Shown here: piece after piece, positions 47,174 to 59,290 of the stretch
Numbering within the stretch: position 1 is the first letter of the stretch
How the letters are laid out: every line of letters begins with the position of its first letter
NCBI GenBank assembly: GCA_945859915.1
Contig: CAMAPF010000033.1
Coordinates: 8,951,501-9,015,500 of the forward strand
DNA length: 64,000 bases
Origin: Cuscuta epithymum
Taxonomy: Eukaryota; Streptophyta; Magnoliopsida; Solanales; Convolvulaceae
Reading direction: 5' to 3'
Made by a program: the position numbers and the translations under genes
Notes under the pieces: generated by a model
The model's input: the letters and a program-made list of their open reading frames with translations, nothing else
Told to the model about the DNA's origin: nothing
The model's database searches: none

Positions 47174-48513
47174 TGAATGCTAACACATATATGTAGTATA
47201 GCGTAGTAGAATTTGTATCCACGGGGAAAGAAATAATTTTCATTTATGAAACTAGTAATTAAAGGGGGGGGGGGGGGTTAAGGATTGATTTGATTTTAAT
47301 TAATTAAACAGAAAGATGAACGACTTAATTATATGATTTCAATTAATGAAATAAAAGACTTGGCTTTGCTACTTTCCACTTGTTGATATGTTTGTTGATC
47401 CCGGTTATATCTATAACTTATCCCCTCTCGAACACTCAATCGAGGAGTATCTCCAATTCATCGAGGGTAGTTATTAATAACGACCGTTCATTATTAACTT
47501 TTACTATTAGCCTAGTATAGAACACCGCCATATACCGACTTAATAGTAGCATTTAATCTCTTAACTCCTTGATGAAATCAATTGAGATTGATAACCTCAA
47601 CACAACGGTTTTGGTTTAACCAACACAATTAATCCCTCTTAAGATTATTAACCACGACCGTGCATTAATAACCCGAAGTTACTAAGTTGCGAAACCATCA
47701 ATGATTAACCATCGGTTCATTGATCGTTTCTAGTAATAATTAATGTCAAGATGTTGACCAATTGTCATTTACCAACACTCCCCGACATTAATATATAAAT
47801 AAGATTAAGGGAAGAATTAATATTCAAGGGAAGAAGTAAGAAAATAACTCACAACTTTAACATTTATCAAGCTTCAAGAGCAAACCCAAGAAATGGAAGT
47901 TTAGCTCCTCATTTGTAGACTAGACAATGGTAGAAAAATATAAAGAAAACAATATTATAAGTTGAGCTTAAGTATATGAAAGAAGGGATGATTGAATGGG
48001 AAGGGTTGTATTTATAGGTGTTTGGAGGTGGCAGGGTCAAACACCTGATCGGGTGTTTAGAATACCCGATCGGGTATCCATAGTCATTACTCGGAACCTT
48101 CATAAATCACATCATACCCGATTGGGTATATTGATTTACCTAATCAGGTAAAATACAAATCTAGCCAAATCTTCGTCTTCGTCTTGCACGTTTAATTGCC
48201 TCCCAATTCAGATTTGATACTCGGGTCAAGTCATTACCCGGTCGGGTATATGCTTTACCCGGCCGGGTATTTCAATATTTTCCCAAATATTCACTTTATC
48301 TTGTTCCCTTCACTTTCCTTGACCTTCCAATGATCCTTTTGATGATCTTTACCTAGTTAAAGCTCAGAATAATCTTAATCTAAACAAATTACAAATAAAT
48401 GGGAAAGATAAAGTATTACACCAAAAGTGTGTAATTTCCCAAACAACAACAAACAAAACTAGTTAAAATTACAAACACAAATAATAATTAACATAATAAA
48501 GTCTGTATTATCA
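47174..48513 (-). repeat. 3' LTR of family A Gypsy element (minus strand)
   Basis: 1340 bp, minus-strand start TGATAATACAG directly after a polypurine tract; the end resembles other Athila/Tat LTR ends (CCCCGTGGATACAAATTC). Homologous to 1658-2895. A 14-G run (47264-47277) lies in U5. TATA box (minus TATAAATA) at 48009-48016. Confidence 0.8.
48043..48268 (-). promoter_or_regulatory. Family A palindrome array in the LTR
   Basis: ACCCGATCGGGT-type sites start at 48043, 48064, 48116, 48138, 48236 and 48257: three pairs spaced 21, 22 and 21 bp. The nearest ends 27 bp from the TATA box, exactly as in the copy near 2.1 kb. Confidence 0.85.
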
Positions 48514-48527
48514 AAGTCCCCCTTAGT
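48514..48527 (-). other. Polypurine tract of family A element
   Basis: Minus-strand CTAAGGGGGACTT next to the LTR start. Confidence 0.75.
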
Positions 48528-48529
48528 CT

Positions 48530-49070
48530 ATTACTCGCCCTCGAGTAAAAATTAACACAATAGTTCCCATTCCACAAAACAGATAAATTCAAAGGAATAA
48601 ATTGTTCTTTTCATTCTCAAATTACAAAGAGAGAGGGTCTTCATGATATTCATGAAAAAATATTCTTTGCATAAACTCACAAAAACTCCCAAGTGAAATG
48701 AGTTCCTGTATAAACAAAGAGAGAGGGTTTTCATGCATTGCTTGCATCCCAAAAACTCCCAAGTGAAATGAGTTCCTGTATAAACTCACATAAAATTTCC
48801 TCTCATTCTCTCATTCTGCCTAGGAGCCTTTTCAGGTTTTCATCCCCGGTCTCTCTTTTTATTTTCCTTATTCTCCCAACTCACTCATTTTAGCTACTTT
48901 TTCTTAGATTTCCCAATTTTGGGTTTTCAATCTAACTAGCATTGTTTTTCTTTTATTTATTCCTTTTTTTGTTTTTTTTGTGAAGAAAATAATGCAAGTG
49001 ACAAGGTAGAAAATGAATGAGTACATACGAAATGAGTGACTCCCCCCCCCCCTAAGTCTGAGTATTGTCC
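48530..49070 (-). other. Family A 3' internal region, no ORF, with tandem duplication
   Basis: No frame. A duplicated block ending AATGAGTTCCTGTATAAA occurs at about 48625-48713 and 48714-48784. A C10-12 run at 49042-49052 (minus strand GGGGGGGGG) resembles a second polypurine tract. Confidence 0.6.
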
Positions 49071-49391
49071 CTAGTGTTCGCCATCATCATCGTCCTTGTA
49101 GCCAATGGCTTCTTTGTTCTTGATGAGAATTTGGGAATTGAGGGCTTGTGGTCTAGGTTTTCGGATTTGGGGATTTGGGGATTTGGGGAGGGAAATTGGG
49201 TGTTGATGGTATGGGAGTGATGAGGGGAAGATTTGTATGGGTTTAATTTGGAATTTTGGTGAGGGAATGAGATGATTTAGTAGAGTGAAATTCGCGGTTA
49301 TGGGATTTGGGGAAGATATAGTTTGAAAGTTGGGGAAGATGGTGTGTATTTGAATGGACCGGAGAAGAAAATTGGGAGTAACATCACGCAT
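49071..49391 (-). pseudogene. Leader of a deleted extra ORF in family A element
   Basis: A frame of 106 residues, Pro/Ser/Asn-rich and of low complexity (PKSPNPQIRKPRPQ), ending in KDDDDGEH. It begins next to the palindrome cluster and is followed by the post-ORF G-rich tract. In family C the same position holds leader, intron and a 375-residue ORF. I read this as that leader fused to the ORF tail after an internal deletion. The frame itself may not be translated. Confidence 0.4.
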
Positions 49392-49596
49392 ACCCGATTG
49401 GGTAAACCAAAATATCCGGACAGGTTTTCTCTATTTTCGTTGGCGGTGGCTTTTTTCCGTTTACCCGGTCGGGTATATGCTGTTTTTCTTATTTTATGTC
49501 ATACTCGGTCGGGTATATGCTGCTTTTCTTATTTTATGCCATACCCGGCGGGCTTCTCCTTCAGACATCTCTTTTTAGCCTGATGCTCGGCCGGGT
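49392..49596 (-). promoter_or_regulatory. Second, internal family A palindrome cluster
   Basis: ACCC(G/C)..(G)GGGT-type sites start at 49392, 49414, 49463, 49503, 49543 and 49585; spacings 22, 49, 40, 40 and 42 bp are mostly multiples of about 21. It lies 0.9 kb upstream (minus strand) of the LTR and ahead of the leader at 49071-49391. Confidence 0.8.
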
Positions 49597-49854
49597 ATTT
49601 TTTTCAGGTCTGAAAAAAATTCTTTTTTTATTTGAAAATAAAATTGTGTACTTTCTAACAATCACTCAAATTAAACAACATACAAAATATAAAACTTCGG
49701 TTGCTCACTTAATTGAGAAAGCTTTAAATACGGATTCTATGGGATTTCCTTATTTCTATAGAATTACTGGGTATTTTAATTTTTCTTGTATTTTGTGAAG
49801 GTATGCCTTCACGGAAGAGGTTTCAGTTTGCCTACCGGGTTTAAAAAATATATA

Positions 49855-50109
49855 CTTCCTCCGTTCCTTTTTAATTGCAACGGTCCATCTTTCACGTTTG
49901 CCAACACACAAATTTGACCATTAATATATTTCATTCCTTATTAGTAAAAAAATTTAAAAAAATAGATTTTGAAAATTCAAAATGAGAAATATTTATCAAT
50001 ATTTTTTAAAATTTAATTTAGAATACATTAATAAATAAAATATAGTCAAAGTAGATCACGTGAATAGTGCAAAATGTCCAATGTTGCGTTTAAAAGAGAA
50101 GGGAGGTAG
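49855..50109. mobile_element. Stowaway-type MITE, 255 bp
   Basis: Ends CTTCCTCCGTTCC and GAGAAGGGAGGTAG with TA duplicated at 49853-49854 and 50110-50111. Inserted in family A internal sequence, which resumes with GGGTTGCCTCTCAAGAAGCG. Confidence 0.85.
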
Positions 50110-50734
50110 TATATAAAACTTGGGTTGCCTCTCAAGAAGCGCTTATTTGACATCGTGGCACGACGTTATTTTTATTTTATTTTCAATTTTAAGTGGAATA
50201 ATGAACATCTTATTTTTCTTTTTCAAGAGGCTCGTTTGGTTAAGTTTCATTTTTCTTCCTCTGCCTTTTCTTGTAAGGCCCAAATTTCTTCGCTGCTACC
50301 ACCTAAACAATAGACTGTTTCAATTCGGGGGAAGATCACATGCAAACCATGCTTCCGGTGCAAACTACAAACCGGTGGCTTCCGTTGGATGGAGTGGAAC
50401 GGACGGCTATGCATATGAGGATCTGGGTATGCGTTGCGGACTAAGAGGCAGGGAATCTCACTGCATTAAACGTTTAATTAGTAAAAGGGGGTATATGGGT
50501 CATTTAATGTACTGTAGCAGTGTGCCTTTTTTAATTAATCAATGAAATCTTTCATTGATTTTACGCATACGGAAGGTAATCCCCAAAAATCAGCACTCAC
50601 CACTACAATTCCAACCACCCTTTTTAGTCAATTAAAAATGGAAAGATTAAGAGCTGTTTGTTATGCATACAAGTGGGTGGAGAAATTCGAAATCACAGTG
50701 CCGGATTAAAATTTGAGTTTTTAGCCATCAAAAA

Positions 50735-50964
50735 AGCTTGCAATCACATTGAACTTTTTTCACTATTCACGTGTTATCCTTTGACTCTATTTTATTTATT
50801 AATGTATTATAAATTAAATTTAAAAAAATTGTTAAATTCTTCTCATTTGAAATTTTCAAAATCTATTTTTTTTTTAATTTTTTTACTAGTAAGGAATGAA
50901 AGATACTAATAATCAAACTTGTGCATTGGCAAACATGAAAAATGGTAAAAAGGAACAGAGGAAG
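50735..50964. mobile_element. Stowaway-type MITE inside the MULE
   Basis: Inverted relative of 49855-50109: right end GGAACAGAGGAAG followed by TA, shared interior blocks (AATAGATTTTGAAAAT on the minus strand). Left end truncated or diverged. Confidence 0.7.
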
Positions 50965-51928
50965 TATATACTTGATTTTGAAAATTAATCACTTCCTAGT
51001 TAACCTTCCTTTTCTGAAACCTAAAATATTAAAGTTATGTAACATGCAATATATATTGATAACGGTGTGCATATTTATGTTAATTAGAACTTGTCATATA
51101 CATAGTATTAAGTTTTTATATATTGCACTTCAGTAAATAAGCTAATATGTGCATTTTAATAGTCCATACTACATCTTTGTTTTATGACATACAGCTGCAT
51201 TTTAGTAGCTCATGTGTTGCATTTTATCCTTATGATATGTGCATAATAGAAGTTTGTATATTGCGTGCCCTTTGCTATCCTTAACTAAGGGGCTCTCTGA
51301 GTTTTCTTGTCATTCAGTTTATGTTGGACTCTATTAGAAATGTAATTCTCGTTTTCAAGCTTTGATGTTATAATACAACTATGTGTTTGTTAAAAAAAGT
51401 TTGTATATTGCATTTTAGTAAGGTGACATATGCATTGTACAAGATCATTTGATGCATCTTGTGGTTATGACATCTGCATGGAATTCATGGTGTCACAAGC
51501 TGCATAATATGTGACAAACGTCTTCTAAATGGTAAAATTTTTGCATAATATATGAAAGTTTACAAGAATTTTGCTTGAAAATGAAATTGATCATTTGGTG
51601 CATTCTAGAAGACCATATGCTGCATCTTATCACTATGACATTTGCATCGTAGAAGACCATTTGCTACATCTCATCTTTATGACACTTGCATTATTGTATA
51701 CTCAATTAACATCATACAAATTTCATGGTGTCACATGATGCATAATATAATATATGAGAAACATGTTTTAAAAGGTAAAAAATATAACATGTTTGCATAA
51801 TAAAGCTACAAAATTGTTGAATTGGTTGAAAACAAAATTGAAAAAACGTTTAAAAATCCAGCATGCACCACAGATTCCATGAAGATGTTGTCATTCGAAC
51901 AGAAGAACACCAGTGAAAATATATTAAA

Positions 51929-52174
51929 TTGGAGATGAAGATGGAAGATGGTGATGGTGATGCAGATGGTGATAGAAATAGAGATGATGATGGAGATGAA
52001 GATGGAGGCACACGGAAAGGTAGATGGAGATCAGATGGTGAAGCCTTTGGTCATGGAGAGATTGCAGGTTATACGTGTAGCGAAGGAAATCGCAGAGATG
52101 GAAGGGATTTAATCGCAGAGATGAATGAGAATGGGAATCACAGAGGCGGTTATGGAATTGAACGTGATTTTTAG
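51929..52174 (+). other. Short acidic/Gly-rich frame in MULE, unknown
   Basis: 81 codons, Met-rich start then Asp-Gly repeats (DGDGDADGDRNRDDDGDEDGG). The low-complexity GATGGTGAT repeat explains the open frame. It could be a captured gene fragment; I cannot assign it. Confidence 0.25.
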
Positions 52175-52348
52175 ATTAAGGTCAAAGGACTAAAACACCC
52201 TTACTTTTAATTACCCTTGACTTGAGCAATTACCATGAAACGGACGATTGTTTGCACTAGATGAATGACTAGGATTACGTTTGTAGGTTAGCATATTAAG
52301 ATGAGTTTGCATTTGATCTCTTATCGTTTCAATAGACTGTTTCAATTC

Positions 52349-52654
52349 ATTTTTTGTAAATTTCAATGATTTCCTATGCTCAATGATTATCTAAACTGGA
52401 GAAGGAGATTCGACAAGGAGGTGATAGAGTGGCGACCGCATCCCTTGTGCGGGGGTCGTCCATCGGTCAAGAGAAAGGAGCAGAACGTGATGCCCCCAAG
52501 AGCGTGTCTTTCTTCTCCGGCTCCCAGGGGTGGAAACTTCCGTTACAAAACTGCCAATTGGGGAGACCGCGGCCTGGATTCATTGGGAACAACTCATCAT
52601 TTCAGCATCCTTTTTCAGATTTCAGGCTTTCAAATTTCAAGCTCAGGCAGTCTT
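52349..52654. other. Unassigned sequence between MULE and Harbinger MITE
   Basis: Moderately GC-rich with two overlapping open frames (from 52376 and 52429), neither with a recognisable domain. It continues after the MITE at 53020. Confidence 0.35.
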
Positions 52655-52657
52655 TTA

Positions 52658-53016
52658 GAGCATCCCCAATGGGATAGGGGATGTGAGTAATGTCTATCCT
52701 ACGTGGCATAGGAGAGAGATGGAGATAGAATGATTATTTTAATTTAATATGGAGAAAGTGGTGTGTATGAGAAATGAAAAGGAAGAGAGAGATAGGAGTA
52801 AATTGTAGAGAATGTCTATGACAATGTCCACAAATAGACTTTACACGGGAATTGATGAGTGAATGTGGATGAAAAGTGGGTTAAAAGTGATATAGAAAAA
52901 TGAAAAATAAAATAAATGTGAAGATATGTAGGTCCTACACACAAAATTTGTGAGATAAAAATGGGGCCATGTGTAAGAGTGTGTAAAGAAAGTAGACATA
53001 CCCATTGGGGATGCTC
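52658..53016. mobile_element. PIF/Harbinger (Tourist-like) MITE, 359 bp
   Basis: Perfect inverted ends GAGCATCCCCAATGGG/CCCATTGGGGATGCTC and TTA duplicated at 52655-52657 and 53017-53019, the Harbinger target. Confidence 0.92.
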
Positions 53017-53019
53017 TTA

Positions 53020-53690
53020 GGCGTTGGAACATGGATTATTTGGGGGCAGCAGCGCAAGTTAGACCAGACAAATGTAGCCTAGAGCGATCCTCAGTCATCT
53101 TCCAGGTTTGATGTATTGATCGAAAGCAAAAAAAATCATTTTTGAAATCGTTGATGACTCTTCTATGAGTATCTATGAAACAAAAGCTAGGGATTTCATC
53201 TTTTATGGACTTAGATATTGTTAGGGCATCGTGGTTGAAGGAATTGATTCCTAAGCTTTCTTGTGTGAATCAGTCTTGTAATAGATTAAAGCTGGATAAT
53301 GCATTTATTATTCTCCGTGATACCAATTTCTATAAAGGTTTTATCCGAATCATTGATAAGGGACGAGACTCTTTATTTATACCAGAAGGACTCAAATCAC
53401 ACAATGAAATAAGAATCAACCTTTTTCTGAGAGGAATTACAAGAGCGATTTCTTTTATGTAAGAACTTGTTCAGCCGCCAACACTAGCAATTGCACATGC
53501 TTTCGGGGAGGTGTTGTGTCAGAAATCGTGGGATCAAACAACTTTGATTTTATCTCCATTTTTTGGACAGGGGTTATTCTCATTCTAAGGAGATTGATCT
53601 TTCCATTTTAGGAGCTTTGTTTCAAATCCATATTGAGTAGGAGTTGATTTTCAATGACAATTCTGAGAAAATTCCTGAAACTGATGCATA
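53020..53690 (+). pseudogene. LINE ORF1-like remnant
   Basis: The frame 53175-53462 (FYKGFIRIIDKGRDSLFIPEGLKSHNEI) followed by stops and another in-frame stretch. The pattern KGRDSLFIPEG resembles the C-terminal part of some plant LINE ORF1 proteins. Identity uncertain. Confidence 0.3.
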
Positions 53691-53697
53691 TTCAAAT

Positions 53698-55087
53698 TGT
53701 TGGTCCCGTTTGAGTTGGTAATCAGTCTAGAGGGGGGTGAATAGACTGATTCAAGTTTTTCAATTTTTCTCTAAGTCAGAGTTGACTTATCAGAGAGGGT
53801 CGAGTTCTGATGATCAGAACTGGTCTTGCATCGGATAAAAGTTCCGGGTAGTCTCAAATAAACACTAAAGCAAATGCCTTTCTGATAACTCTGAAAACAA
53901 GATCTGCTGAACACAGATTCCAAGTCTTAGAGTTAATCAGTTAATATCCTAAGTGTAGAAATATAAATTGCAGTAAAGTAAATGACACCGGATATTTTTA
54001 TAGTGGTTCAAGGAACAACGCGTTCCTCTAGTCCACTGTTCCACTAGCTTTGAAGTAGATCGGTTACAAAGCTAATCCCTAGCACTTAAGAAGCACTCCA
54101 CGTCTTCTTCAAGCCTAGATGCCACCCAGGATGCAATTCCACGTCCTGATGGCTGGTCCTTTAACTCAGCTTCCCGGAAGTATCACCACTTCACTACTGC
54201 AGTTACTTGGACGCCCTTCTTTGCAGAAGATCCTTTGAAAACAGAGTTTTCTCCAACTAGCTTCGTTACAAAAGATATGTAGTTGAGGTTCTTGAAGTGT
54301 TGAAGAACAGGATGAACTTTGCTCTTGTTGGGGATGAGAGATTGTGAGGTTGAATCTTCCCAACGTAAGCTTTTTCTTGTTTTTGTGTTGTGGAGTTTGA
54401 ATCTCAAGAATGCTTGTAGTATGAAGTTTAGAGCAAAAATTCTGCGAAGAGCATTGTTGTCTTGTTCTTCGGTTTGTAGCTTATATACTGAGGTTGTCTG
54501 CCCGTTGGAGGAGGAGACAACTGCATTGAATGCGCGTACTGTTGACTTGACCCACTGATTTGGAAGCTTTCTATTTTTATAGTATATCTTCCAGATTTCT
54601 CGGTCAATCATTTGCAATAAATCCAAAGCGTATCAGGCTCATTTATTGTGCATTTAAGAGCTTTCCTTTCATGCACAATCTTCTAGCCGTTGATGAATTT
54701 CCCAGCCGTTGGAAGTAGCTTTGAAATTCTTCTAAGTGTTAGTCGGACTCTGATCGGAGTCTTCTGATACGTTGGATTCTGATGGCTTCCTGAAGAGTAG
54801 CTCTGATGTAGTTTCAAGTCGAGTTCTGGTGTGGGAACTCTGATGCTTGTCGGATGTTGAGTTCTGATGAAGCTATACACCGAACTCTGATGCTTCTCTG
54901 ATGAGCAACTCTCATGAACTGCCGAGAGTAACTCTGATCGGATCCACAAGCGAGCAACTCTGATCGTCGATTATACTAATACTTACATCAGAAAATACTA
55001 ATACATTAAATCTAATTTGGGGGTACTTTAAAATTCTAATCTAAGTATCCTAGCATCATCAAAATCTAATTACATTTATTCCTTACA
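53698..55087 (-). repeat. 3' LTR of SIRE-like Copia element (family D)
   Basis: 1390 bp, minus-strand start TGTAAGGAATAAATG directly after the polypurine tract AAAAAGGGGGAAAT (plus 55088-55101), end GGGACCAACA. A TATA box (minus TATATAAG) lies at 54480-54487. Long LTRs and this polypurine context are typical of the SIRE/Maximus Copia lineage. The other LTR is outside the window. Confidence 0.82.
54747..54966 (-). promoter_or_regulatory. Family D motif array in the LTR (CTCTGAT)
   Basis: The hexamer TCTGAT (minus ATCAGA) or a one-base variant starts at 54749, 54763, 54778, 54802, 54825, 54839, 54863, 54886, 54897, 54910, 54933 and 54959. Steps are 11-15 or 23-26 bp. The fullest site, ACTCTGATCGGAGT at 54747-54760, is close to a perfect palindrome. 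Located about 260 bp upstream of the TATA box. Confidence 0.75.
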
Positions 55088-55391
55088 ATTTCCCCCTTTT
55101 TGATGATGCCAAAACCCTTAAACTATTTCCAGAGAAGTGCCTTTCACCATGAAGGAAAATAAGTTAAAAAATAAACTTTCATTTAGAATCTTGGTGGGCA
55201 CGTGGCATAGGAAAATAGTAAGAGTAAGATACAATCAATCAGATAAGTAAGATAAGAAATAACACAAGGTATCAGAGCATAAATAATCAGAGTGCAAGAA
55301 GAAAGAATTTGAAATTGCCATGCAAAATAGAGGCAAGCTGGTTATTTTATATAATTGAAAGAAGATATTTAAAGCAACAAAAGGATAGAGT

Positions 55392-58300
55392 TTAGATATC
55401 TTCCTCTTCTAGTTCAGCTTCCTTTGCTTCTATTTCTTTTAGATCAGCATTTACCTTTGTTCTGATGGAGGCCAAGTTCCTTGGATTCTGACATTCTGAC
55501 CAAGCAGGTTCAAGCTTGCAATCAAGATAATTTCTGATGGCTTCAGAGAAGTCATTGCCAGGGATCACTTTCATGTGCCACCAATCTGCTGCTTCTTGCA
55601 TGGAGCCACCATGATTTATGATTATCAGCCCATCTTGATCCAGAATGAGATTCTCTTGTTGTAGAGGGGTCATATGTTTCTTCATTTCTCTGAACTGGGA
55701 AGCATCAGGTTTGGCTAAGTCACTGTTAAGCCATTGAGCCAGAGTAAATGAGGAAGTTTTCTTCCCTTTCTTGGAGCGAGGAGGAGGAGGTCTTTGAATA
55801 CCGGCAGCAATCCTCTTTTGTCTTGCCCTTTCAAAATACTCAGCAGGGTCAGCAACTCTGGTGCTGGTTCCTTCTGCAGCTTTGATGGCTCTGGCAGGTT
55901 CACTGATTTCTTCCCCCTTTTTGGCATCAGCAAGATGACCAAGTAGGAGTTCAATCTTTGAGAATTCAGTGGCTTAATTCTCCTTAATGGCTTCAAGAGC
56001 ACCTGGCAGAGTCTCGGTTACAGAGGCCAGACCCTCAATGATCTCCTTCTGTTTAGTGACTGCAGACTGAATATCTTTCGTTGTAGCTTCAAGGAGAGTC
56101 AGCTTGTGATCTCTGTCCTTTCCACTATTGGTCAGCTTGATGGCAAATTCTTTATTGTCCTTGCACAGTCCTTCAACATTCTGAATCTCTTCACGAGCTT
56201 TATCAGAGGACCATTGGAGATCATCAATGGAATCAGAGATGCCTTTGATTGCTTTGTCCTGCTCTTCAATGGCCTTGGAGTGATGAAAGAGGACAACATT
56301 GATTCCATCCACTTCCTTAGCAATGTTTCCCAGACTCTCTGCAGTTTTGTCCTTGTGAACCTCAAAAGCTGTGGCAATGATGCCCACATGCTTTAGCAGC
56401 ATAGAGATCCCTTTGGAGAGATGGTCATGAACTCTGGTGAGATGGGCATCAGTCTCAAATTCAGCATCCAGAATCTTGTCCATTCCCTTGGCTATTTGTT
56501 GTCCAACCTGTTCTAAGTCAGCCAAAAAGGATTGTGCAGGAGCATTGCCTTGGGCAAGGGTGAGGACTTGCCTTGGGGGCACTGGCAGAGGTGTATCACC
56601 TTTCTGATGCTGATGTTGAGCAGGTGAAGGAGGAGGGGTAGGCGTCTTCCTTTTATTAGACTGTAGATCCCCAGCCAATGATGAGGTTAGGAAACCATCA
56701 TTGTCCTCGGAGGAGGAGAGAATCCTCACAACTGGTTCTTTCTTTGGAGTAGAGGCTTTAGAGTGCTGAGGAGAATGATCTTTGGGGGATTTCTGTTGAG
56801 GAGGGGGTGAAGCTGATTTGGATTTCTGAAGCGGGGAGCTCTAATGGGGTGAACTCTGATGAGCAGGGGCTCTGATGTTGAGGAGATGGAGGAGGTGAGG
56901 GTGAGCGGTTCCTGATGGGGGTTATCTGGTGACAGGGTGAGGATGGTTTTGGTGTGGGGGATTTCTTGGGTGAGGTAGTTGGTGAGTCTGATGGAGGTTG
57001 GGGTCTCTCTGGTGGAGTTGATAAGGGGGTGGAAGGTTTGGGTGAGAGTGACATTGGGGGAGAAGGGGTTGGTTCACCAACAGGAAGGGGAATATGAGAA
57101 ATAGGGATTACCTCAATAGAAGTCTCCTCAACCTGAGAATTTCTCCACTCTCTGATCAGTTGCTGCATTGCCAGTGGCAGATTATTGGCAGCCGAGGATT
57201 CACCGTGAAAGTGAGGAAGGTAGGGATACTTTCTCAGAGATTCCCTCCTTTTCATCTCCACCAGCCATTCTTCAAAGGCTGGAACCTCGCTCTCTGATAG
57301 TGGTTTGACATGCTCTTCTGATGGTGGAGCAGTCATCTTCTCTTTTCCTTTGAGGCTTTCCTTCTTCTTCTCCAGCACAGAGTGTAAAAATTGAAGATCA
57401 AAGCATAGTGAAACATCATCTGTACCTGCCCATTTGAGGACTTCTTTTTCCTCAGATTCAAAGACTGCAGCTTGAGCAAGTATTTGATGCAGAGGTCCCA
57501 TTCTCCACTTCCTCCATGTGAGTACCCTTTGAAACTGTCTGTCCAGAGCAGTAGTAGAGTTTAGCTGTTCTGTTGGAGACATGGTGACTTGCAGATCTGG
57601 TGCAGATAAAGGTTGGACCTCTGACTCAGGTTCCCCCTGAGCATCAGAGATCACCAGTGCAGCAGCCAACTCTGGTGCTGGTTCCCCCTGAGGTTCTGAT
57701 TCCTTGGGGGGTGAGTTGGCCTTCTTCTTCTTCTTCTTCTGCACTCTGATAGGAGATTGTGAGCTATCAGAGTCACTCTGAATAACAGCTCTTCTTCTCC
57801 TCTTCTGTCTCAGCTTTTTGACAGGGTCCACAGCTGGTGCATCCTCCTCTGATGCTTCAACCTCTGATGCAGGTTTTTCTGGGGTAGCTACTTTTGCAAG
57901 CGTCTTCTTGGGCTTGGTATGAGCAGGTTTTGGCTTAGCAGTCACCTTTTCCCTGTTCTGCTCAAGCCTTTCCTCCCTTTTTAGTTCAGCAGCAATGGCC
58001 ACATGCATCTTGGAAGATGAAGTGAGGAAGATGGTCTTGGAATGGTCAACTTTTGAAGGATTCCTAAGAGCTATTCCTTGCCCTGCAATGGCCTTGGAGA
58101 TGAGAAGACCATGGCCCATCTTTGTAGTGAATAGACCTGTTTTCTTGTCCTTCTTTTCCACTGATTCAGCGAGGGATTTGTACAGCACCTTCCCCCAGTT
58201 GATGTTCATGCCATGATGAACTGCAAACAGGGCCTTTGCATTTGTGTTGTTCATCTGGTCAGTTGAACTGGTTTTGCACCACAGACACCGATGCATGATA

Positions 58301-58785
58301 CTCATCAGCTTTTCAAAGTCCCTTTTTAGTAGATTCTTCTTCATGTAGAGCTTGTCTACTCCGGTAGCATCTGTCCGGCAGTAGGTGTCCACAAATGTCT
58401 CCACAGAGACTTCGACAGATTCCAGGTCGATGAGTGTAGGGGTGTCATCATCTTGTGAATCGAGTTCAATGTTGAAGAACTCATTGAGGGCCTCGGCGTC
58501 AATTATCAAGTCCTTCCCTTGGACTTGAGAGTGAATGGAGTTGCCGGAGATGTAGGCGTTGAGATAGAACTCAGCCACATCCAGGTTGCTGAAGTGCTCA
58601 TAAGGGTGAGCCACTATTTTGGTCAGCTGCGAGTCATTCATTCCGGCAATGACCGCCTTCATCACTTTAGAGTTTTCTGCCAACAGTGGCAGTGAAGACA
58701 TGTTAACCTTCATCCCTGTGGCTATGTTGGACACAAGCGCCTTGGCTTCAGCTTCTGAAAGATCGGTGATGTTGATGAATTTCAT
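55392..58785 (-). pseudogene. Extra 3' ORF of Copia D: plant transposon protein (PTPD) domain, about 1100 aa, broken
   Basis: Begins MKFINITDLSEAEAKALV. Residues 30-260 resemble the 'putative plant transposon protein' domain: VAEFYLNAYI...VQGKDLIIDAEALNEFF, then RCLWCKTSSTDQMNNTNAKALFAVHHGMNINWGKVLYKSL. Next come a basic Lys/Pro region (near 320-360, QKKKKKK), a long Pro/Ser-rich linker, a predicted coiled-coil stretch (ADLEQVGQQIAKGMDKIL to about 56000) and an acidic C terminus (EAKEAELEEEDI). The frame shifts near 56830-56870 and has a TAA at 55974-55976; otherwise it reads through to 55392. Position after pol and before the 3' LTR is that of SIRE env-like ORFs, but no membrane segment or signal peptide is visible. 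A TATA-like element lies near 58895-58902. Function unknown. Confidence 0.75.
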
Positions 58786-58894
58786 TTTTGGGTTTTTGAA
58801 GAGATTTGAGAGAGTCTGAAAGTTGGAAGTTTAGAGAGATAAAGCTTGAGGATGAAGAGTAAAATTGCAGTAGCGATTTAGGTTTCAGAATGGG

Positions 58895-58902
58895 TATATA
58901 TG
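58895..58902 (-). promoter_or_regulatory. Possible internal TATA box of the D extra ORF
   Basis: Minus-strand ATATATACCC about 110 bp before the ATG and about 180 bp after the motif cluster at 59080-59290. Confidence 0.4.
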
Positions 58903-59077
58903 GATTTGGGTTAGTGGACGTTTGATATAATTTGCGGTTTCGAGGTCACATTTAATGGAATGCGGGCGGAAAGCCGTTTTCCAAAAATGGTAATAACTAC
59001 TGGGGGTAAAAAGGTAAAACCCAGTTTATTGAATAGTCTCGCCCGAAATTTAGAAAAAAAATTCTAAGTCCACAGCC

Positions 59078-59290
59078 ACTCTGATGAATAGCAATCCATG
59101 TATCAGAGAAGGAGTACTCTGATACAAGGTCCTCTGATGGAAAAGAGTATCAGAGGTGGTGAATTCTGATGGATCCATATCTGATGCTTCTGCAACTCTG
59201 ATTCTAGCTTCTGATGGACAAGAGCTCAGGTATCAGAGATGGGGTGTTCTGATGAATCCACATCTGATACTTCTGCAACCCTGATTCATG
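59078..59290 (-). promoter_or_regulatory. Second, internal family D motif cluster
   Basis: TCTGAT or its inverse starts at 59080, 59102, 59118, 59133, 59149, 59165, 59180, 59197, 59210, 59232, 59248 and 59263, mostly 13-17 or 22 bp apart. It fills the gap between the pol stop and the extra ORF and repeats the motif of the D LTR. Confidence 0.75.

Larger units (their letters stand above)
50327..52329. mobile_element. Mutator-like element, about 2.0 kb, non-autonomous
   Basis: Flanked by a 19-bp direct repeat CAATAGACTGTTTCAATTC at 50308-50326 and 52330-52348. The ends share AGATCAnATGCAAACnCATC inverted, a terminal type seen in plant MULEs. The interior has no transposase: it holds an inverted Stowaway MITE, a degenerate GCAT-rich repeat region (51150-51790) and a short acidic frame. 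The direct repeat is longer than the usual 9 bp. Confidence 0.7.

Noticed and set aside
55715..56002. Separate minus-strand frame MLLKPLRR in element D
   Set aside because: Overlaps the continuation of the main extra ORF past its TAA in another frame; low-complexity shadow.
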